A stretch of 7,668 bases of DNA from contig JAEOTJ010000165.1 in NCBI GenBank assembly GCA_016839905.1, positions 1 to 7,668 of the forward strand. The letters run 5' to 3'. Position 1 is the first letter of the stretch. Each line of letters begins with the position of its first letter. Positions 1-6,573 of the stretch are shown here, one piece after another. The position numbers and the translations under genes were made by a program. The stretch comes from Promethearchaeota archaeon. Its GTDB lineage: Archaea; Asgardarchaeota; Lokiarchaeia; Sigynarchaeales; SOKP01. Under the pieces are notes generated by a model. That model did no database searches. It was not told the origin of the DNA and was given only the letters and a program-made list of their open reading frames with translations.

Positions 1-290
1 GTATTAAGCTCCGAGGAATTGAGAGAGGCGATCATTGGGAATTTCAAGTAAAAGATACCGGGATAGGCATCGCAAAAGAAGATTATGATGTAGTTTTTAG
101 AGAATTTGGGAGAGTAGAGCAAGATAAAGTTAAAGATGTTTCTGGAGCTGGAATTGGTTTAGCTTTGACAAAACGATTAGTCCAACTTCATGGAGGAGAT
201 ATTTGGTTTGAAAGTGAAGTTGGAAAGGGAACTACATTCTATTTTACAATTCCTAAAAAAAAAATAATTAATAAGTGGAATAAAATTTAA
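1..290 (+). CDS. Sensor histidine kinase, C-terminal fragment (HATPase_c domain)
   Basis: The gene is cut by the left edge of the window. The reading frame begins at base 3 and gives 95 codons before TAA. They form the C-terminal half of a GHKL-type ATP-binding domain: a D-box DTGIGIA, an F-box FREFGR, a G2 box GAGIGLAL (usual form GTGLGLAL), and the usual final strand ending in TIPKK. By hand alignment, 65 of 86 residues match the end of the next gene without gaps, so the two are tandem paralogues. Whether the missing N-terminus also carries Roadblock and GTPase domains cannot be seen. The protein runs nine residues past the paralogue's end because a run of ten A (255-264) shifts the frame past nearby stops; this is either a real tail or a homopolymer error. 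The role is ATP binding for autophosphorylation of an upstream histidine. The family call is secure; the sensor is unknown. Confidence 0.93.
   Translation, partial: IKLRGIERGDHWEFQVKDTGIGIAKEDYDVVFREFGRVEQDKVKDVSGAGIGLALTKRLVQLHGGDIWFESEVGKGTTFYFTIPKKKIINKWNKI
204..254 (+). repeat. Duplicated 51-nt segment, partner at 2032-2082
   Basis: The 51 nt encoding the end of the ATPase domain differ at only four positions from 2032-2082 in the next gene, by hand comparison. Protein identity over the wider overlapping region is about 76%. This is evidence of tandem gene duplication, perhaps with local gene conversion. It is coding sequence, not a mobile element. Confidence 0.8.
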
Positions 291-324
291 CTCATAAAAT
301 AGAAAATTAGAAAAATAATTTTTA

Positions 325-2091
325 ATGATTTATATGGTTATAAAAAACAAGGAAAATCTTTCGCTTTTATTGGAAAATTTCATTAAATCTCAAAAAAACC
401 TAGAAATTGCTTTTATTTATTCAAGACAAGGTATTTTAATATCTAAATATGGAAGATTAAATTTAAGAAGCAATAATGAAGCAAAAATAGAGGAAAGCTA
501 TGGAGCGATTTCTGAACTCGTAGAAACTATAATAAAAAAAATAAATATGGAATATAAAATAGGACATTTTGGAAGTGGAACGTTTGAAGCGCCCAAATAT
601 CAGATTATTTTCCTCGAAGCAGGTCCAGAAGCAATTCTTTTATGTACCTTTGATCGTAGCATAGATTTAAGCCAGTTATTCCCTTTAGCTTATCTTATAG
701 CAGAAAAAATAGCTGCATTACTTGAAGATAGTTTTGATTTTAAATTTAACTCTTTAAACATTCCTGATATTACTTTTCATGAAGATTATTCATTAGAATT
801 AGAAGAAAAACCCATAGAATCATTAAAACCCTTTTTTGACAGAGTATATCTTAAATATCATATTAAACAAGAAAAAAAACAGAAAAAGATTTTTAAATTA
901 ATTCTTTTAGGGGGTGCCGCTGTAGGAAAAACAACTTTAATAAGTAGTTTTTTGGAGAAAAAGCAAACTCGGGATTATCGCCCAACTTTAGCATTGTCAA
1001 TTTCCTCTCAAAAATTTTATGTCCAAGGATTTAAAGAAGATATCATCTCATTTCTAATATATGATATCGCAGGACAAGCCTTTTTTAGACACTTACGCCA
1101 TGAATATTACAGAGGGGCAAATTGTGTATTTATCGTATATGATATAACCCGAAAGGAAACTTTAGATGATGCTATTAATTTTTGGTATGAAGATGCTCGA
1201 GAAAAATTAGAAGATATTCCATTTGTTCTTATTGGAAATAAAATAGATTTAGAAGAGAAAAGAGAAATTTCTAAAAAGGAAGGTCTAGAAATGGCAGAGC
1301 GCATAGGAAGCTTTTTTATCGAAACTTCTGCCCTAAAAAATATTAATGTTCAAGATATTTTTAAGATCATTGGAATTAGGTTATATTTAGATAATATACT
1401 GAAAACTTCGGAATTTAAAACGGATTTAATAGCAACTACATCCCATGAGTTAAGAACTCCATTGAACGCTATTATTGGTTTTACGGATTTGCTAATAGAA
1501 CAAGAATACGGTAAATTAAATAATGTCCAATTAGATTTCCTAAATGATATTAAAGTATCTTCGGAATATTTATTACAAATGATAAGTCATATTATGGATT
1601 TATCGAAAATAGAAGCTGGAAGGTTAAAATTAAATTTACAAAAATTTTCGTTAAATAATATCATTGAACAAGTTAATTCAACCTTAATTCCATTGTTTTC
1701 TAAAAAAGGACTTAAATTTAAAGTTGAAGGATTAAATAAATTAAAAGAAATTCATGCTGATCCTGATAGATTTAAAGAAATAATATATAATTTACTTAGC
1801 AATGCAATAAAATTCACTGAAAAAGGAATTATTACTTTACGAGCAATCGAGGAACTTGAACATTGGGAATTTCAAGTTATTGATACTGGCATTGGCATAG
1901 CAAAAAAAGATTATAATGTGGTTTTTAGAGAATTTGGAAGAATAGAACACGATAAAAATAAAAATGTTACCGGAACGGGATTAGGTTTGGCTTTAACGAA
2001 AAAATTAATAAATCTTCATAAGGGAAAAATTTGGTTTGAAAGTGAAGTCGGAAAGGGAACAACTTTCTTTTTTACAATTCCTAAGAAATAA
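325..2091 (+). CDS. Roadblock-like / Rab-like GTPase / histidine kinase fusion
   Basis: A 588-residue soluble protein in three parts. Residues about 10-135 have the helix, two-strand, helix, two-strand, helix order of a Roadblock/LC7 (MglB-like) domain; this is judged from pattern and is the least certain part. Residues about 188-350 are a full Rab/Ras-type GTPase: P-loop GGAAVGKTT (K202), switch I T221, G3 DIAGQ (247-251, catalytic-type Gln kept), the Rab-like YYRGA, G4 NKID (305-308) and G5 ETSA (333-336). Residues 354-588 are a class I transmitter: H374 in SHELRTP with the HExxT motif, N-box around N489/N493, D-box D520, F-box, and G2 box GTGLGLAL (550-557). No membrane segment or signal peptide is seen. 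All catalytic motifs of both enzymes look intact, so GTP hydrolysis and ATP-dependent His phosphorylation are both expected. The ATG at 325 gives the longest frame; ATG 334 is an alternative, and no ribosome-binding site decides. It lies 34 nt after one paralogous kinase and 49 nt before another. Inference: kinase activity gated by GTP/GDP state. Confidence 0.93.
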   Translation: MIYMVIKNKENLSLLLENFIKSQKNLEIAFIYSRQGILISKYGRLNLRSNNEAKIEESYGAISELVETIIKKINMEYKIGHFGSGTFEAPKYQIIFLEAGPEAILLCTFDRSIDLSQLFPLAYLIAEKIAALLEDSFDFKFNSLNIPDITFHEDYSLELEEKPIESLKPFFDRVYLKYHIKQEKKQKKIFKLILLGGAAVGKTTLISSFLEKKQTRDYRPTLALSISSQKFYVQGFKEDIISFLIYDIAGQAFFRHLRHEYYRGANCVFIVYDITRKETLDDAINFWYEDAREKLEDIPFVLIGNKIDLEEKREISKKEGLEMAERIGSFFIETSALKNINVQDIFKIIGIRLYLDNILKTSEFKTDLIATTSHELRTPLNAIIGFTDLLIEQEYGKLNNVQLDFLNDIKVSSEYLLQMISHIMDLSKIEAGRLKLNLQKFSLNNIIEQVNSTLIPLFSKKGLKFKVEGLNKLKEIHADPDRFKEIIYNLLSNAIKFTEKGIITLRAIEELEHWEFQVIDTGIGIAKKDYNVVFREFGRIEHDKNKNVTGTGLGLALTKKLINLHKGKIWFESEVGKGTTFFFTIPKK

Positions 2092-2140
2092 ATATTAAAT
2101 TAATGAATTCAAATAATAAACCGAAAAAAGAGAAAGAATA

Positions 2141-5100
2141 ATGGAAAAAAGTAAGGACAAGAAGATAGAGGAGGAGTTAAGGATTAAAAATAATGCGATA
2201 AAATCCTCTATTAACGCAATTGCACTAGCCGATTTAGAAGGAAATTTGACCTATGTGAATCCATCTTTTCTCAAAATATGGGGATATTCAGAGGAAAAAG
2301 AAGTTATAGGTAAAAGTAGCATAGACTTTTGGCAGATGGAAGATAAAGCTACTAATATTATAAAATATTTGTATAAAATTGGCAATTGGAGGGGTGAACT
2401 AATTGCTAAAAGAAAAAATGGTTCATTCTTTGATGCCCTACTTTCAGCAAGTATGATCTTGGATTCTAGTGGAAAACCTATCCATATGATGGCTTCATTT
2501 ATTGACATCACTGAGCAAAAGAAAATGGAGGATAACCTTCTGAAAACTATTTCTGAACTTAACCAAATATTCAATGCTTCGATTCCAATGTGTATGACTG
2601 ATTTAAATTATAATATAATCAAGGTAAATAACCAATTTAAAAACTTTTTTCAATTAAATGAAAGTGAATTAATTCAAAAAAAATGTTTTGATGTTTATCA
2701 AAGTCCTTTATGCAATAAGGCAGAATGCTCATTAAAACAAATATTATCTGGTAAAGAGAAAGTAAGAAATGAAACGATTATAGAAAATAAAAATGGAAAA
2801 ATAATGTACTGTATTATAGAAAATTATCCTTATTGGGATGAGAAGGGTAAAATTATCGGCATTATCAAATGTTTTACCGACATTACCGAAAGAGTGCTTA
2901 ATGAGAAAAGAATAAGAGAATCCGAAGAAAAATGGCGTTCTCTAGGTGAAAATGCTCCTAGCATCATTATGACGGTGGAGAGGGATGGTACAATATCTTT
3001 TATTAACCATACTGTTCCAGGTCTTTCTGTGGAGGAGGTTATTGGGAAAAATGTAAAGGATTATATTTCACACGAGCATATTGAAATAGGGATGAACGCA
3101 ATCGAAAAAGTATTCCAGACAGGAGAAGCAGAGATTTATCAAGTGTCTGGAACTGGTCCGTACGGCAATGTCGCATGGTATAGAACAAAAGTAGGACCAA
3201 TCGTAATTGAAGGTAAAGTTATAGCGGTAATTCAAATCATTACTGACATCACCGAGTACAAAAAGACAGAGGAAAAATTAAAAAAATCTGAAAGAAGATT
3301 TCGCACTATTATTGAGAATACCAGTGACGCCATAGTCATAACGGGATTTAATGGAAAAAACATATATCTCTCTCCTCAAGCCCACAAAATAATAGGATAT
3401 GAAGATCTTAGTCCTGAATTTGACATATTTAGATATATTCATCCTGATGATTCTAAACATTTAATCAAACTCTACTCAGAAGTCATAAAGAAGAAGAGTG
3501 TACCAGAACGGAAATTCGAATTTCGTGCATTACATAAGGATGGTCATTACATCTGGCTATCAAGCTCAAGCAAAGAATACTACGACGATGATGGAAACCG
3601 AATAGGATTCATTTCATCGTTGAGGGATGTGACGGAAAGGAAAACAGCAGAAAAAAGACTGAAAGAATCTGAAGAAAAATATAGACTTATTTCAGAAAAA
3701 GCAAATGATTTAATTTCTGTTCTTGATCAAAAAATGAAATATGAATATATCAATGAACGTGCTCATTTAAATATATTAGGATATTTAAAAGAAGATATAA
3801 TTGGGAAATCCGTAATAAAAATGATACATCCTAATGATATTAAGATAGCCATTGAGGGATATAAAAATGGTTTTGAAACTGGTAAAGGATTGGAAGAAGT
3901 AAGAATTAGACATAAAAATGGAGAATATATTTGGCTTGAAATTAGAGGAGAAACTTTTATTGATTCAGATGGTTTAAAGAAAGCACTTCTAATTTCAAGA
4001 GATATTACAGAGAGAAAAAGGACACATCAAAAATTAATAGAATCTGAACAAAAATATAGAGATCTTTTTGAGAATTCCCCCTTAAGTGTAGGAATAATGG
4101 ATGTGAATGGAATATTTCTCGATTGCAATCAAGCTGCAGAAAAATTATTTGGATATCAGAGAGAAGAAATTATTGGAAATCATTTTCAAAAAATCGCAAA
4201 ATATCCCGCAGAATCCTTATCATTAATTATGGATAACTATAAAACCTTACTTAAAGGAAAGGTGCCAAAACCATTAGAAGTTAAATTAAATAAAAAAAGT
4301 GGTCCTATTCATGTCATGATTCATTCCAATATAATTCCAACTGAATTTGAGCCATTTTTTCAATTTATTATTCAAGATATTTCAGATATAAAAAAAGCTG
4401 AGAAAGAATTAAAAGAGTCTGAAGAGAGGTTGAAAATTCTATTTGAGTACGCACCTGATGCTTATTACATAAATGACTTAAAGGGAAAATTCATTGATGG
4501 AAATAAAGCTGCAGAAAGTTTGATTGGCTACAAAAAGGAAGAATTAATAGGAAAGGATTTTTTAAAATTAAAAATACTTCCAAAGGATCAAATTCAAAAA
4601 GCCGCAGATTTATTGTCTAAAAATATAAAAGGTATATCTACAGGTCCGGATGAATTAGTTCTTTTAAATAAAGAGGGTGTCAGGATTCCTTTAGAAATAA
4701 GAACATTTCCAGTAAAAATTAAAGATGAACCATTAGTTTTAGGTATCGCACGTGATATAACAGAACGTAAAAAAACTATACAGAAATTAAGAGAATCCGA
4801 AGAAAAATGGCATTCTCTGACAGAAAATAGTTTTGATACTATCTTAATAGCGGATAAGAATGATGTCATTCAATATATTAATACAACTATACATCCTCAA
4901 ACTACCGAAGAAGTAATTGGAACTTCTATATATGAATATATTTCAAAAGAACACCATGATGTAATGAGGCAATCTTTGAAGAAAGTTTATAAAACTGGAA
5001 AACCAGATAGTTTTGAATTTTCTTTAGATATGGAAAAAAGTACCTCAGAAATGGATATTCTTTGGTATAACACAAAGATAGTTCCCATAAAAACTCATAA

Positions 5101-5947
5101 AGAAGTTTCTAGCGTGATAATGATTGTCACAGACATCACTGAGCGTAGGATGGCAGAACAAAGATTTAAAGAAAAGTTAGAGAAAGAAGTTCAGCTTAGG
5201 ACAAGAGAATTAAACGAAGCCCTTGAACAACATAAATATTATCTTGACCAAATCTTAAAATCTTCCCAGTTTAAAACGGAATTTTTAGCAACAATGTCGC
5301 ACGAGTTAAGAACTCCATTGAATGCAATCATTGGTTTTACTGATTTGTTATTGGAGGGAAGTTATGGGGATTTAAACAAAAATCAGAGGGATTTTCTTAA
5401 CGATATAAAGAATTCTGCTATAGACCAATTTGAAATGGTGAAAAACATCTTAGATATCTCAAAGATAGAATCAGGGATACTAGTATTAAATAAGAAAAAA
5501 TTCTCTCTAAATAATATAGTAGAACAAGTTCAAACTACTTTGAAACATGAATACTCTAAAAAAGGACTGATTTTTAAAATTGAAGGTTTGGATTCTGAAA
5601 AAGAGATTTATGCTGATCTAATTAGGTTTAAGGAAATTTTATTCAATTTAATAAGTAATGCCATAAAATATACAATTGAAGGGCAAATTACATTAAAAAT
5701 CCAAGAACAATCTGATCAATGGTTATTTAAAGTAAGAGATACAGGGATAGGAATAGCCCGTAAGGATTATACCCTGATTTTTAAGGAGTTTCGAAGAGTT
5801 AATTCGTCTCATGTTAATTCTATACCTGGTTCTGGACTTGGGCTCTCATTGACAAAAAGGTTAGTGGAGCTTCATAGAGGAGAGATAAGTTTCTTTAGTG
5901 TTGAGGGGGAAGGAACAACCTTTACTTTTTCAATTCCAAAAGAATAA
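2141..5947 (+). CDS. Soluble multi-PAS sensor histidine kinase
   Basis: A 1268-residue protein with about eight PAS/PAC units spaced roughly 120 residues apart, most ending in a DITER-like motif: about 10-128, 133-252, 258-372, 380-500, 506-625, 632-752, 756-876 and 882-1002. They are joined by helical linkers of the ESEEKxR type. A charged coiled-coil stretch (about 1003-1035) leads into HisKA with H1054 (SHELRTP). The ATPase domain follows, with N-box N1169/N1173, D-box D1200 and G2 box GSGLGLSL (1230-1237). No transmembrane segment is visible, so it should sense cytoplasmic signals. Units 4 and 5 look PAS_3-like (IHPDD/IHPND, HKDG/HKNG, YIWL). Units 3 and 8 resemble each other, as do 6 and 7. 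Unit 2 carries a cysteine cluster (C182, C191, C196, plus C151, C224 and C244) that could bind metal or heme. Transmitter residues 1034-1268 match the upstream fusion kinase at about 141 of 235 positions without gaps. There is no receiver or output domain. The ligands are unknown. Confidence 0.95.
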   Translation: MEKSKDKKIEEELRIKNNAIKSSINAIALADLEGNLTYVNPSFLKIWGYSEEKEVIGKSSIDFWQMEDKATNIIKYLYKIGNWRGELIAKRKNGSFFDALLSASMILDSSGKPIHMMASFIDITEQKKMEDNLLKTISELNQIFNASIPMCMTDLNYNIIKVNNQFKNFFQLNESELIQKKCFDVYQSPLCNKAECSLKQILSGKEKVRNETIIENKNGKIMYCIIENYPYWDEKGKIIGIIKCFTDITERVLNEKRIRESEEKWRSLGENAPSIIMTVERDGTISFINHTVPGLSVEEVIGKNVKDYISHEHIEIGMNAIEKVFQTGEAEIYQVSGTGPYGNVAWYRTKVGPIVIEGKVIAVIQIITDITEYKKTEEKLKKSERRFRTIIENTSDAIVITGFNGKNIYLSPQAHKIIGYEDLSPEFDIFRYIHPDDSKHLIKLYSEVIKKKSVPERKFEFRALHKDGHYIWLSSSSKEYYDDDGNRIGFISSLRDVTERKTAEKRLKESEEKYRLISEKANDLISVLDQKMKYEYINERAHLNILGYLKEDIIGKSVIKMIHPNDIKIAIEGYKNGFETGKGLEEVRIRHKNGEYIWLEIRGETFIDSDGLKKALLISRDITERKRTHQKLIESEQKYRDLFENSPLSVGIMDVNGIFLDCNQAAEKLFGYQREEIIGNHFQKIAKYPAESLSLIMDNYKTLLKGKVPKPLEVKLNKKSGPIHVMIHSNIIPTEFEPFFQFIIQDISDIKKAEKELKESEERLKILFEYAPDAYYINDLKGKFIDGNKAAESLIGYKKEELIGKDFLKLKILPKDQIQKAADLLSKNIKGISTGPDELVLLNKEGVRIPLEIRTFPVKIKDEPLVLGIARDITERKKTIQKLRESEEKWHSLTENSFDTILIADKNDVIQYINTTIHPQTTEEVIGTSIYEYISKEHHDVMRQSLKKVYKTGKPDSFEFSLDMEKSTSEMDILWYNTKIVPIKTHKEVSSVIMIVTDITERRMAEQRFKEKLEKEVQLRTRELNEALEQHKYYLDQILKSSQFKTEFLATMSHELRTPLNAIIGFTDLLLEGSYGDLNKNQRDFLNDIKNSAIDQFEMVKNILDISKIESGILVLNKKKFSLNNIVEQVQTTLKHEYSKKGLIFKIEGLDSEKEIYADLIRFKEILFNLISNAIKYTIEGQITLKIQEQSDQWLFKVRDTGIGIARKDYTLIFKEFRRVNSSHVNSIPGSGLGLSLTKRLVELHRGEISFFSVEGEGTTFTFSIPKE

Positions 5948-5961
5948 GATAATGATTAATA

Positions 5962-5985
5962 TTAAGGATTAATGCTTAACTTTTT
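5962..5985 (+). terminator. Possible weak terminator after the kinase cluster
   Basis: Fifteen bases after the multi-PAS kinase stop, TTAAG (5962-5966) and CTTAA (5975-5979) can pair across an 8-nt loop and are followed by TTTTT (5981-5985). The stem is short and AT-rich. Archaeal termination often relies on the T-tract alone. Its place between convergent genes fits, but the sequence is weak evidence in such AT-rich DNA. Confidence 0.22.
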
Positions 5986-6045
5986 GTAAAATTGAATTAT
6001 TATATGATATTTAGAGAGAAAATGGTATTTAATAAAAGGTTCAAT

Positions 6046-6423
6046 TTAATACAACTCGCTTTTAATAACTTCTCTAAATTCACTTACTTTTATCGGTTTT
6101 GCGATATATTTATTAAATCCTGCACTTAGAATTCGTTCCTCATCGCCTTTCATCGCAAAGGCGGTCACAGCTATAATCGGGATATTCTTAAATTTATCCA
6201 TTTTTCTAAGTTCAATACAAATGTCAATTCCACTAATTTTTGGAAGTTGAATATCTAAAATGACTAAATCTGGTTCTCCTGATTTTATCATTTCTAAACC
6301 TTTTTCTCCTTCAGTTTCTGCAAATATTTCAATATCCAACATTGTATTTAAAATTGCCTTGAAAAGTTTCATGTTTTTTTCATTATCTTCAATTAAATAT
6401 ATTTTTTTTGTCATGGTTCTCAT
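6046..6423 (-). CDS. Single-domain response regulator (CheY/DivK-like receiver)
   Basis: A 125-residue protein that is only a receiver domain. It shows the acidic pair E12/D13 in LIEDNEKN, the phospho-acceptor D57 in VILDIQLP, the switch residue T87 in VTAFA and the conserved K109 in AKPI. The EDNEKNMKLF start and PISELRK-like middle resemble DivK/PleD-type receivers. Nothing follows the receiver, so output must be by protein contact or onward phosphotransfer. The ATG at 6423 gives MRTMTKK; the ATG at 6414 (MTKK) fits the usual receiver length equally well, and no ribosome-binding site decides. It converges on the multi-PAS kinase, 98 nt apart, and lies 150 nt downstream of the small GTPase on the same strand. 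Because the neighbouring kinases lack receivers, it is a natural candidate partner; this is inferred from position only. Confidence 0.95.
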   Translation of the reverse strand: MRTMTKKIYLIEDNEKNMKLFKAILNTMLDIEIFAETEGEKGLEMIKSGEPDLVILDIQLPKISGIDICIELRKMDKFKNIPIIAVTAFAMKGDEERILSAGFNKYIAKPIKVSEFREVIKSELY

Positions 6424-6450
6424 TTATTTATATATTTATTTAATTATGAA

Positions 6451-6458
6451 TTTATATA
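6451..6458 (-). promoter_or_regulatory. TATA-like box for the receiver gene
   Basis: Read on the - strand the sequence is TATATAAA, centred about 31 nt before the ATG at 6423 and 40 nt before the ATG at 6414. That spacing suits an archaeal BoxA driving a leaderless or short-leader transcript. The surrounding DNA is very AT-rich, so a chance match is possible. Confidence 0.3.
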
Positions 6459-6527
6459 GAATATAATAAATTCTCTATATTAACTTAACTTTATTTTCGG
6501 TTTTATATTTTTACTTATGCAAATTAT

Positions 6528-6560
6528 AAAAAAGAATAAATTAATAACTCGTTTTTATTC
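6528..6560 (-). terminator. Hairpin plus T-tract after the small GTPase gene
   Basis: In the direction of the GTPase gene, GAATAAA (6560-6554) can pair with TTTATTC (6540-6534) across a 13-nt loop, followed at once by six T (6533-6528). It sits 14 nt after the GTPase stop and before the TATA-like box of the receiver gene, which suggests the two genes are transcribed separately. The seven-pair stem has only one G-C pair, so the T-tract may be the functional part. Confidence 0.4.
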
Positions 6561-6573
6561 AATATGATTAGAT

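Noticed and set aside
1107..1304. 65-codon - strand frame
   Set aside because: It is antisense to the GTPase domain, which has conserved G-box motifs on the + strand.
2251..2574. 107-codon - strand frame
   Set aside because: It is antisense to the first PAS units of the multi-PAS kinase and has no recognisable domain.
4594..4869. 91-codon - strand frame
   Set aside because: It is antisense to PAS units 7-8 and shows no family motif.
2912..5146. Periodic signal of about 360 bases as a DNA repeat or mobile element
   Set aside because: The period is that of PAS domains and their linker helices; nucleotide identity between units is low.
5954..5979. Imperfect 13-bp tandem repeat (GATTAATATTAAG / GATTAATGCTTAA) as a regulatory array
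   Set aside because: There are only two AT-rich copies, placed after a stop codon between convergent genes, where no promoter is expected.
5989..6047. 8-bp inverted repeat AAATTGAA / TTCAATTT as a terminator between convergent genes
   Set aside because: The arms are 43 bases apart, all but two base pairs are A-T, and one arm overlaps the receiver stop codon; chance is a sufficient explanation.
6260..6466. 68-codon + strand frame
   Set aside because: It lies almost wholly antisense to the receiver gene, whose catalytic residues are all in place.
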